Assembly: GCA_011390575.1 (NCBI GenBank)
Contig: JAABSE010000025.1
Span: 1-44,318 of the forward strand
DNA: 44,318 nucleotides
Source of the DNA: Sphingobacteriia bacterium
Lineage (GTDB): Bacteria > Bacteroidota > Bacteroidia > Bacteroidales > UBA7960
Direction: 5' to 3'
Position 1 is the stretch's first letter, and each line of letters begins with the position of its first letter. The notes below the pieces were generated by a model. The model was given only the letters and a program-made list of their open reading frames with translations. It did no database searches and was not told where the DNA came from. The translations under genes were made by a program, and so were the position numbers. This document shows positions 7,696-14,870 of the stretch, piece by piece.

Positions 7696-8094
7696 TTACA
7701 ATTCAGCTACTTTCTTATGGGTAAGGTAGTTTCTAAACTCATTGCTGAATTTTTGTTCCAACCCACCAAATATACAGGAGTTGAAAGGGCAGTTTTCGCA
7801 TTGCATTTTGCAATGGGTCGTGTCTTCTAAATCACCTTCAATCAAATTGTAGATTTCCAGCAAACTCACATTTTTTGCTTTTTCGCTTACGATAAATCCT
7901 CCTTTGGGACCCCGGGTTGAAATCAGGTAACCGTTCTTTACCAGTTGTTGCAGTATTTTAGAAATATGATTTTTCGAGAAACCTGTAATATCAGCAATTT
8001 CCTGTGCATTGATCACGTTCTCACTCCGGGCTATCAACCCCATGGAGTGAAGGGCGATGGTAGCAGCTTCTGATATGTTAAAGATTTTGCTCAT
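7696..8094 (-). CDS. Rrf2-family transcriptional regulator with four C-terminal cysteines
   Basis: A 132-residue Rrf2 protein. The winged helix-turn-helix occupies residues 1-70 (A-D-I-T-G-F-S-K-N-H-I-S-K-I-L-Q as recognition segment, then R-G-P-K-G-G-F as the wing). The C-terminal part holds C95-x3-C99-x2-C102-x4-C107, one cysteine more than the three of IscR/NsrR, and very likely binds an iron-sulfur cluster. Members such as NsrR sense nitric oxide; the downstream iron-sulfur protein and hcp make a nitrosative or redox signal the best guess. The downstream gene starts 73 bases after its stop, so the regulator probably heads the transcript and may control itself. I could not identify an operator. 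Confidence 0.9.
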   Translation of the reverse strand: MSKIFNISEAATIALHSMGLIARSENVINAQEIADITGFSKNHISKILQQLVKNGYLISTRGPKGGFIVSEKAKNVSLLEIYNLIEGDLEDTTHCKMQCENCPFNSCIFGGLEQKFSNEFRNYLTHKKVAEL

Positions 8095-8128
8095 TATTTT
8101 TATATAAGTAATCAGGTAAAAGAATACG

Positions 8129-8136
8129 CAAATGTA
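8129..8136 (-). promoter_or_regulatory. Probable -7 box for the Rrf2 gene
   Basis: TACATTTG on the minus strand fits TAnnTTTG. No TTG stands at the proper -33 distance, which is common for promoters that depend on an activator or are weak. Transcription would start about 28 bases before the ATG. Confidence 0.4.
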
Positions 8137-8427
8137 TAAATGTTTTTGGAAACTAAAAAAGAATTCAGGTATTATTTTACCACAATAAGTAAAATAATTT
8201 TTAATTGTCTGAAAAACAAGATTTTAATTTGATAAAAATTGTACTATCAAAGAAAAAACAGGATGAAAACAGCATGCAATTCAAGAATAGATGCCTGAAT
8301 TAGGGGCAAAACAGATGGTAGTTCTATCCAACTTTTTCCGGAGTGTTATGGTCAAGGCACAAAACTTACCTATAACTTCTTCAATAATGAGCAGAATGTG
8401 AGAGGTGTGATTTCTGAATATATTAAT
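8137..8427. other. Intergenic space between divergent genes, nothing recognised
   Basis: AT-rich space between the Rrf2 regulator and the PP2C phosphatase. No open frame with recognisable content, hairpin or repeat was seen apart from the two promoter boxes at its ends. Confidence 0.5.
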
Positions 8428-8435
8428 TAACTTTG
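8428..8435 (+). promoter_or_regulatory. Probable -7 box for the PP2C phosphatase gene
   Basis: TAACTTTG fits TAnnTTTG and lies 37 bases upstream of the ATG at 8473. A proper -33 TTG is not visible at 19-21 bases. Confidence 0.4.
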
Positions 8436-8472
8436 GATTGACATGGTATATAAACATTAAATTCAGTTACCG

Positions 8473-9204
8473 ATGATATGTAAGATAGAAGCTCTAAGTG
8501 ACAGAGGAAAGGTGAGGAGCAATAATGAGGATCATATCATGATACCGAATGAGGTATTTACAGATGGTGAGCGGACGGTTGAGATTGAGAACAGTATTAT
8601 AGGAGTAGCTGTAGCAGATGGTATGGGCGGGCATAAAGGCGGGGAAATTGCCAGTAAAATGGTTTTGGAGCGTTTAGCTGTCTTTCTGAAATCTTTGGAA
8701 CTTCAGGAAGAAGAGGCAACTTTCAGGAAAGAAATGGATACATGGCTGGAAGGAATTCATCATGAACTGCTATCAAGCGGCGAACGCGATAATTCGCTGA
8801 ATGGGATGGGTACCACCCTTACTGGTTTATTTCTGAATCGGGGGAGTGCTTTTGTTTTTAATGCCGGTGACAGCAGGACTTATATTCTGGAAAATGATAA
8901 ACTCACCCAGCTTACCAAAGACCATACACTGGATCGGGACACGGGTTTTCCACATAGGAAATCCAATATGTTGCTCAATTGTATCGGGGCCATCCGGAAG
9001 CCTTTTATAGATATTTTGGATATAAGTCACCTGGCCAAACCCGGCAGTTTGTTTCTTTTGTGCAGTGATGGCTTAACGGATATGCTGGGGGATGATGAAA
9101 TTGCAAATCTTATTAAGAATAACTCACCTAAAGAGTTGGTGGCAGAAGCCAACCGCAGGGGAGGCAAAGACAATATTTCGGTGGTTTGTGTAAAGTTTGT
9201 ATAG
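8473..9204 (+). CDS. PP2C-family serine/threonine protein phosphatase
   Basis: A 243-residue single-domain phosphatase close to the length of Stp/PrpC. The PP2C motifs appear in order: S-D-R-G-x-V-R-x-N-N-E-D (residues 9-20), V-A-D-G-M-G-G-H (47-54, metal Asp49), G-x-G-T-T-L-T-G (about 115), F-N-A-G-D-S-R-T-Y (about 135), C-S-D-G-L-T-D (about 198) and G-K-D-N-I-S-V-V (about 232). It dephosphorylates Ser/Thr in a Mn/Mg-dependent way. No Ser/Thr kinase or FHA gene is adjacent, so its target is unknown. It differs from the SpoIIE-type phosphatase at 36490 and should not be confused with it. It ends 4 bases from the convergent DnaJ gene, with no terminator visible between them. Confidence 0.92.
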   Translation: MICKIEALSDRGKVRSNNEDHIMIPNEVFTDGERTVEIENSIIGVAVADGMGGHKGGEIASKMVLERLAVFLKSLELQEEEATFRKEMDTWLEGIHHELLSSGERDNSLNGMGTTLTGLFLNRGSAFVFNAGDSRTYILENDKLTQLTKDHTLDRDTGFPHRKSNMLLNCIGAIRKPFIDILDISHLAKPGSLFLLCSDGLTDMLGDDEIANLIKNNSPKELVAEANRRGGKDNISVVCVKFV

Positions 9205-9208
9205 CAGG

Positions 9209-9949
9209 TCAGCTGATATTCCGCTCCTTTTTAATTGAATTCCACGCATCGTTTACTTTCTGAAACTTCTCCTTGGCTGCATGCTGAAACTCTTCTCCCA
9301 GGTGGCTAACCCTGTCGGGATGATATTTTAATGCCATGGCTCTGTAGGCTTTTTTTACCTCCTCATCACTGGCCGAAGGCTCCACTTCCAGTATCTTATA
9401 AGCACTGTCAGTATTTTTGACAAACATGTTTTTGATGGATTCAAAATCGGCCTTCGTGATATTGAGCCATCGCGATATGTCTTCAATAACACTTACTTCT
9501 GTGGGATGTGCCTTGCCATCGGAAAGGGCTATTCCAAACAAAAAATGGATCAACTGCAACCGGCTGTGCAAATCCATGTGCGAACGGATTTGCAAACAAA
9601 CATCCTGCAAAGGAATCTCCTGTTTCAGAATATCACGAAAAGCATGCATGTAGTTTTTCGTTTGGGTAACTCCAAAGTTTTGGTTAAAAAACGCTTTGAT
9701 GAATTCCAGCTCGGATTTCAGCAATTTTCCATCTGCCTTCATTACTGCAGCCGCAAGAATCAGCAAACTTACCCTGAAGTCTCCCGGACGGGTACCTGTT
9801 TCAGTTCCCGGTGTTTGATATTCAAACTCTCCGGAATGCATGCTGTCGAAAGCCGATCCCATTACAAACCCCAGGATCGCTCCTATGGGGCCTCCAAAGG
9901 CCCAGCCCAATCCGCCTAAAATCCACTTTCCATAACTTACTTGACTCAT
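9209..9949 (-). CDS. TerB/DnaJ-domain protein (DjlA-like)
   Basis: Start placed at the ATG at 9949 (246 residues); the longer frame would begin inside the -7 box at 10001-10008. Residues 9-34 form a glycine-rich hydrophobic stretch (G-G-L-G-W-A-F-G-G-P-I-G) that may insert in or associate with the membrane. A TerB-like helical domain spans about 58-165 (acidic/Lys turns A-D-G-K and S-D-G-K). The C-terminal J domain (about 180-246) carries the H-P-D triad in K-Y-H-P-D-R, so it should stimulate an Hsp70. The order anchor, TerB, J domain is that of DjlA co-chaperones. The TerB pair with A-D-G-K also occurs in the ABC protein at 32253, in degraded form. Confidence 0.9.
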   Translation of the reverse strand: MSQVSYGKWILGGLGWAFGGPIGAILGFVMGSAFDSMHSGEFEYQTPGTETGTRPGDFRVSLLILAAAVMKADGKLLKSELEFIKAFFNQNFGVTQTKNYMHAFRDILKQEIPLQDVCLQIRSHMDLHSRLQLIHFLFGIALSDGKAHPTEVSVIEDISRWLNITKADFESIKNMFVKNTDSAYKILEVEPSASDEEVKKAYRAMALKYHPDRVSHLGEEFQHAAKEKFQKVNDAWNSIKKERNIS

Positions 9950-10000
9950 TGATTTTATCTCTTTACTATCGGTGTTTCTACAATCCTTTTTTTGAAAGTG

Positions 10001-10008
10001 CAAATTTA
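10001..10008 (-). promoter_or_regulatory. Probable -7 box for the TerB/DnaJ gene
   Basis: TAAATTTG on the minus strand, 52 bases before the ATG at 9949. No TTG at the right distance. The rest of the gap (10009-10338) shows no recognisable feature apart from a weak promoter-like pair (TTG at 10192, TATATTCG at 10213-10220, 18-base spacing) for the next gene. Confidence 0.4.
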
Positions 10009-10338
10009 ATGCAAATAAACTTAACCCTTTCCATAGAAATTAGTGGATAGGATTTCAAAGAGAATGGGGCTGATAGATACAGTTCGACCGTAGACGAAAG
10101 ACGAAGAGAATCCACTTCGATCTTCTCTATACCAATTGAATCAATGCAACTAAATTAGCAGTAGTACTACAATTAAATAATCCTTACAAAATTGCAGATG
10201 CTCATTATTTCTTATATTCGTGCCGTTTATTTTGACCTGGGGCCTTTGGTTATTTTTATCCATATAATTAAGGTATGGGGTTGCTATGATAAAATGAACT
10301 TCCTTCAAAAGGATTAGCATTGTTACTTAACCACAAAG

Positions 10339-10764
10339 ATGATTTGTAAAATACCAATAAACATAGTTGAGATACCCACCCGGGGATACCATATAATGTG
10401 TAAGGCATTGCTCTCGGGATATACATTTAATATGCTCATTGATACCGGGGCCTCACTTACGGCGTTTGATTTGAGTCGTATTCGTCAGGTTTTCCCCGAT
10501 AATAAAATAGCACCCTACAAAAGCAATTTCACAGGCATAGGAAACGCCCGGGCAGAAATCTTTGAGACTGAAATCGAAGAAATATGGATGGGAACCATGC
10601 AGTTGGAAAACAGCAAAGTGTTATTGCTGGAACTGGCGAGTATCAACAGTGCTTATGCCACTTATGATCTCCATCGTATTGATGGGGTTATTGGCGGCGA
10701 CTGGCTGATTAAGTTCAATGCAAAAATTGATTATAAGGAGCAAACTTTACAACTTGAGCGATAA
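10339..10764 (+). CDS. Retropepsin-like aspartic protease (clan AA)
   Basis: A 141-residue protein with the catalytic signature L-I-D-T-G-A-S (Asp35-Thr-Gly) and the second hydrophobic-hydrophobic-Gly element at I-G-G-D-W-L near residue 118, the pair that forms the active site of retroviral-type aspartic proteases when two chains dimerise. The length matches a single retropepsin domain. There is no signal peptide or membrane helix, so it appears cytosolic. Bacterial members are scattered and rarely characterised. Its neighbours (DnaJ, secDF) hint at protein quality control, but that is only inference from position. No viral genes are nearby, so there is no sign that it comes from a retroelement. 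Confidence 0.8.
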   Translation: MICKIPINIVEIPTRGYHIMCKALLSGYTFNMLIDTGASLTAFDLSRIRQVFPDNKIAPYKSNFTGIGNARAEIFETEIEEIWMGTMQLENSKVLLLELASINSAYATYDLHRIDGVIGGDWLIKFNAKIDYKEQTLQLER

Positions 10765-10772
10765 AAGAAAGC

Positions 10773-10796
10773 TTTTTTTCTGAATGCAGAAAAAAA
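10773..10796 (+). terminator. AT-rich hairpin after the protease gene
   Basis: TTTTTTTCTG and CAGAAAAAAA form a 10-base stem with an AATG loop, 9 bases after the stop. The stem is weak and no separate T run follows, so termination is uncertain. Confidence 0.3.
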
Positions 10797-10914
10797 CATC
10801 TAAATTTGCTTGCGAAAACAGAATAACTTACTTAACAACAAAACGATAAGTTGCCCGGGGGTATAATTGTAAGATCAGGGTAAACAAAAAGTTGGAAGCA
10901 ATTGCAATTAGACG

Positions 10915-10945
10915 TTGTATATTAGGTTTTGAAATTCTATCTTTG
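10915..10945 (+). promoter_or_regulatory. Bacteroidota-type promoter for secDF
   Basis: TTG at 10915-10917, a 20-base spacer, then TATCTTTG at 10938-10945: an exact match to TTG-N19-21-TAnnTTTG. The leader to the ATG at 11036 would be about 80 bases. Confidence 0.75.
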
Positions 10946-11035
10946 CAGCCTTTTTGATAATCATCTCCGGATAATCGAGTACTATAAAAATTCCACTAAA
11001 GTCGGAACCAAAAATTAAATTTAAAAACAGATAAC

Positions 11036-14000
11036 ATGCAGAACAAAGGATTAATTAGATTTTTTGCCATAGCATTTGCTGTGGTATGTCTGTACCAGTT
11101 ATCGTTTACCTATTTTTCCCGCAAAGTAGAGCGTAATGCAGTGACTTTTTCACAGAGTGAAAGAGTACAGTCGATTGCCCGGGAATTGTCAGGTGGCGAT
11201 GAACTTGCAGAAATGGTTTTAATGGATTCATTAAGACAAACGTATGAAAGGTTTTATCTTGACTCCATGGCCGGTGAAGTAGTTTTTAACCTGGGCGTGA
11301 GAAAGTATACTTTTCAGGAGGTAAAAGAGAGAGAAATCAATCTTGGACTTGACCTTCGTGGTGGTATGAACGTGACCCTTGAAATTGCAGTGCCCGAGAT
11401 TGTAAGAGCATTGTCAGGCAACAGCCAGGATCCCACGTTTGTGGCAGCAATGGAAAGCGCTATTGAAACCAACCGCACCAGTCGTGAAAACTTTATTACC
11501 ATTTTTGGAAGAGCGTTTGATGAAACTGACCCCAATGCAAGTCTCGCAGCCATATTTTCAACCCCCGAAATGCGTGATCGCATCAGCTTCAATGCCACCA
11601 ATGAGGAAGTCCTCAGGGTGCTCAACAGAGAAGTGGATGATGCCATCGACAGATCTTTCCAGATTTTGCGCACAAGGATTGACCGTTTTGGTGTGGCACA
11701 GCCCAATATTCAGAAACTTCAGGCTTCAGGCCGTATTTTGGTAGAACTGCCTGGTATCAAAGAGCAGGACCGTGTAAGAAGGTTGCTCCAGGGTACAGCA
11801 AGGCTTGAGTTCTGGGAAACCTATGACTTTTCCGAACTGTATCCTTTCTTTGCTGAAGCCAATGAAAAACTGAGAGATGCCTTGCCAAGGCCTGAAAGAG
11901 AAGTTATTGAAGAGCAGGATGAACTTCCTGTGGAAGAAGAACTCACTGCTGAAGAAATTCTTGAAGAAGGAGATTCGCTTGAACCTGCAGACGATGATGA
12001 ACTGCTGGACATGCTTGCTACTGATGTAGATGAAGAATTGATGATGGATGAAGAAACAGCAGCAAGGAATCCGCTTTTTGCTGTTCTGAATATGAACATT
12101 TTCATGGATCCCCAAACCGGACAGCCTTTCCTGGGCAACGGCCCCATGGTAGGTAGTGCCGCCATTCAGGATACTGCAAGAGTTAACAGTTACCTGCGTC
12201 AACCCAACATCAGTAGTTTGTTCCCCAGGGAGATGAAACTTTTATGGACGATTAAACCTCAGGGTGATGCTGAAAATGTACTGCAGCTTATTGCCATAAG
12301 AGTCCCCACCAGAGGTGAACCCCCTCTTACCGGTGATGTTATTGTTGATGCCCGTCAGGACTTTACACCCACCGGCGGAGTAGAGGTTACCATGTCGATG
12401 AACAGCGAAGGTGCCCGTGAATGGAGAAGACTTACTGCCGCTAACATTGGCAGTTCTATCGCCATTGTTCTGGATGATTACGTGTATTCTTTCCCCAATG
12501 TAAACCAGGAAATTTCCGGTGGTCGTTCTTCGATTTCCGGAGGTTTTACTGTAGCTGAAGCACAAGACCTTGCCAACATTCTCAGGGCCGGTTCATTGCC
12601 TGCTCCGGCCAGAATCGTTGAAGAGGCTATCGTAGGACCTTCACTGGGTAAAGAGGCTATTTCAAGTGGTCTTACCTCTTTCCTGATTGCCTTTTTGGTT
12701 GTATTGATTTACATGGCTATTTATTACAACAGAGCCGGTTTTGTAGCTGACCTTGCCCTGGTTACAAATATTTTCTTCATTTTCGGTGTACTGGCATCGC
12801 TGGGGGCTGTGTTGACATTGCCTGGTATTGCCGGTATTGTTCTTACCCTGGGTATGGCAGTGGATGCCAACGTAATTATTTACGAGCGTATCCTGGAAGA
12901 ACTCAGAGCCGGTAAAGGACAAAAGCTGGCCATCTCCGACGGTTATAAAAACGCCTATTCGGCAATTATAGACGGTAACGTTACCACCTTGCTCACAGGT
13001 ATTGTATTGTATGTGTTTGGCTCAGGTCCGGTGCAAGGATTTGCTACAACGCTTATCATTGGTATTATCTGTTCCTTGTTTACTGCCATCTTTATTTCAC
13101 GCCTTATTTTCTCCTACTGGATAGATAAGAATGTTCCCATTAAATTTGATTCAAAGGTATCCAAAGACGTTCTTACCAAAGTTAATTTCGACTTCCTGGG
13201 AGTTCGCAAGAAATTCTACTTGATTTCTTCTTTAGTTATTCTTGTAGGAGTAGCATCTTTCTTCGTTAGAGGTTTGAGCTATGGTGTAGATTTCTCCGGA
13301 GGACGCTCTTATGTAGTGCGTTTCGATCAGGACATTAATACCGTGGAAATGCGCAATGCCTTACTGGATGAATTTGATGAAGCTCCTGAGGTGAAAACTT
13401 TCGGTCCTGCAAACCAGGTGAAAATTACAACGACCTTCCTTATTGATGATGAATCTACAACAGCAGATTCACTCGCCGAAAGAAAGTTGTATGAAGGAGT
13501 TCAGGAATACTTTGATACTTCGGTTACTTTCGAGGAGTTCGTCTCCGATGATGACGAAAAAATTCTGGGCCGGATGAGCTCACAGAAAGTAGGGCCAACG
13601 GTGGCTGCTGATATCAAACGGGGTGCTATAATCAGTGTTATTGTTGCCCTGGTGATTATATTTCTTTATATTGCAGCACGATTCAGAAAGTGGCAATTTG
13701 GTTTGGGAGGTCTTATTACCCTTTTCCACGATGCTATTATTGTAGTTTCTCTATATTCCATTCTATACAACATTGTGCCATGGACCATGGAGATTGACCA
13801 GACTTTTATCGCTGCCATTCTAACCATCATTGGTTACTCGGTAAACGATACGGTGATTATCTTCGACCGTATCCGTGAAAACATCGGGTTGTATCCCAAA
13901 AGAGACCTGAAAACCAATATCAACACCGCCCTCAACTCCACTTTATCGCGTACCTTCAATACATCAGGTACAACCATTGCAGTGCTGTTGATTATCTTCC

Positions 14001-14143
14001 TCTTTGGTGGTGAGGTTATCCGTGGTTTCTCTTTCGCTCTTATGATTGGTATTGCTGTAGGTACGTATTCTTCATTGTTTAATGCTACGCCTATTGCTTA
14101 CGACCTGATTATGCGTCAGCAAAAGAATAAAAAGAAGAAATAA
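11036..14143 (+). CDS. secDF: Fused protein-export membrane protein SecDF
   Basis: A 1035-residue fusion of SecD and SecF, the usual form in Bacteroidota. The SecD half has one N-terminal helix (about 8-26), the motif L-D-L-R-G-G near residue 102, a large periplasmic domain, then five helices with G-M-A-V-D-A-N-V-I-I-Y-E-R in the fourth. The SecF half begins about residue 720, with V-D-F-S-G-G-R and the matching helix motif Y-S-V-N-D-T-V-I-I-F-D-R. The protein uses the proton motive force to pull translocating chains from SecYEG. A very acidic stretch (about residues 285-345, dense in Glu/Asp) interrupts the periplasmic head. It has a strong promoter upstream and a strong terminator downstream, so it is a single-gene unit. 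Confidence 0.97.
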   Translation: MQNKGLIRFFAIAFAVVCLYQLSFTYFSRKVERNAVTFSQSERVQSIARELSGGDELAEMVLMDSLRQTYERFYLDSMAGEVVFNLGVRKYTFQEVKEREINLGLDLRGGMNVTLEIAVPEIVRALSGNSQDPTFVAAMESAIETNRTSRENFITIFGRAFDETDPNASLAAIFSTPEMRDRISFNATNEEVLRVLNREVDDAIDRSFQILRTRIDRFGVAQPNIQKLQASGRILVELPGIKEQDRVRRLLQGTARLEFWETYDFSELYPFFAEANEKLRDALPRPEREVIEEQDELPVEEELTAEEILEEGDSLEPADDDELLDMLATDVDEELMMDEETAARNPLFAVLNMNIFMDPQTGQPFLGNGPMVGSAAIQDTARVNSYLRQPNISSLFPREMKLLWTIKPQGDAENVLQLIAIRVPTRGEPPLTGDVIVDARQDFTPTGGVEVTMSMNSEGAREWRRLTAANIGSSIAIVLDDYVYSFPNVNQEISGGRSSISGGFTVAEAQDLANILRAGSLPAPARIVEEAIVGPSLGKEAISSGLTSFLIAFLVVLIYMAIYYNRAGFVADLALVTNIFFIFGVLASLGAVLTLPGIAGIVLTLGMAVDANVIIYERILEELRAGKGQKLAISDGYKNAYSAIIDGNVTTLLTGIVLYVFGSGPVQGFATTLIIGIICSLFTAIFISRLIFSYWIDKNVPIKFDSKVSKDVLTKVNFDFLGVRKKFYLISSLVILVGVASFFVRGLSYGVDFSGGRSYVVRFDQDINTVEMRNALLDEFDEAPEVKTFGPANQVKITTTFLIDDESTTADSLAERKLYEGVQEYFDTSVTFEEFVSDDDEKILGRMSSQKVGPTVAADIKRGAIISVIVALVIIFLYIAARFRKWQFGLGGLITLFHDAIIVVSLYSILYNIVPWTMEIDQTFIAAILTIIGYSVNDTVIIFDRIRENIGLYPKRDLKTNINTALNSTLSRTFNTSGTTIAVLLIIFLFGGEVIRGFSFALMIGIAVGTYSSLFNATPIAYDLIMRQQKNKKKK

Positions 14144-14163
14144 ACATCCTTCTTTTCCCAAAT

Positions 14164-14206
14164 AACAGCAAAGCCGCTCCTTAAAAGCGGCTTTGCTGTT
14201 TATTTT
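14164..14206 (+). terminator. Rho-independent terminator after secDF
   Basis: Perfect 15-base stem, AACAGCAAAGCCGCT (14164-14178) with AGCGGCTTTGCTGTT (14186-14200), a 7-base loop, followed by TATTTT. It starts 20 bases after the secDF stop. Confidence 0.92.
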
Positions 14207-14251
14207 AGCTAAAAAAAGACAATGAGAAGGCTATTATTGTCAGGTTTGTTT

Positions 14252-14259
14252 TAAATTTG
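14252..14259 (+). promoter_or_regulatory. Probable -7 box for tatA
   Basis: TAAATTTG lies only 18 bases before the ATG at 14277, so the transcript would be nearly leaderless, or translation would begin at the next in-frame ATG (14283). No -33 TTG at the expected distance. Confidence 0.45.
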
Positions 14260-14276
14260 CCCTATAATTGCTGGCC

Positions 14277-14741
14277 ATGGATATGTATCTCAATTTTATT
14301 TTACTTTTTGGAATCAGTGGGGGTGAAATATTTATTATTTTGCTGTTGATTCTGGTTTTGTTCGGACCCAAAAAAATCCCTGAGATTGCCCGTACATTTG
14401 GTAAAGGAATCAATGAAATAAAAAAAGTGCAAAGAGATATCAATGCAGAAATTCATCGCTATTCTAATGAAATAGAGAATCCTGCCAAAGAAATAAAAGA
14501 AGATATAGAAGGTTTCAGTAAGGGGCTTACATACAAAGACAGCAAACATGCTGAAGAAACCTCCGGTACTAAATCCAGTGAGACTGACAGAACAGGTGAG
14601 CCGGACAATGACAACGCAGATGACTTGCCATACCCATACAATCAGGCTGGAAACGTCACGGAAAATAGTGCTGACGAGAGTAAAAAAACTGATGATAGTC
14701 CATCAGACAATAATCCATCAGATCAGAAAAAAACTGAATAA
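14277..14741 (+). CDS. tatA: Twin-arginine translocase TatA/TatB-family protein
   Basis: A 154-residue protein from the ATG at 14277 (M-D-M-Y); a TTG three codons upstream and an ATG two codons later are alternatives. One membrane helix (about 13-30) is followed by the hallmark F-G-P-K-K-I-P-E-I-A-R and an amphipathic helix with K-G-I-N-E-I-K-K. The rest (about 85-154) is hydrophilic and disordered, rich in Asp, Asn, Ser and Lys. The family forms the pore that carries folded proteins across the inner membrane with TatC. No tatC is present in the window. The gene lies between the secDF terminator and porE; whether it is TatA or TatB by function cannot be decided from this. Confidence 0.9.
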   Translation: MDMYLNFILLFGISGGEIFIILLLILVLFGPKKIPEIARTFGKGINEIKKVQRDINAEIHRYSNEIENPAKEIKEDIEGFSKGLTYKDSKHAEETSGTKSSETDRTGEPDNDNADDLPYPYNQAGNVTENSADESKKTDDSPSDNNPSDQKKTE

Positions 14742-14870
14742 GCTGGTTTGCAGGCCGGCATCACAATTTTGTATTGTATCGTTCGTTTACAAATTAAAGC
14801 TTTATTTTGCCGTGTCGGATGGCTGTGTTAATGAAATACATTTTACTGATTAATATCTCCTGAAAACCTT

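Noticed and set aside
9209..10003. Longer start for the TerB/DnaJ gene at 10003
   Set aside because: The extra 18 codons overlap a -7 box and lack conserved character; the ATG at 9949 leads directly into the glycine-rich segment.
10339..10764. Retroelement remnant suggested by the retropepsin motif
   Set aside because: No reverse transcriptase, integrase, repeats or decay of the reading frame nearby.
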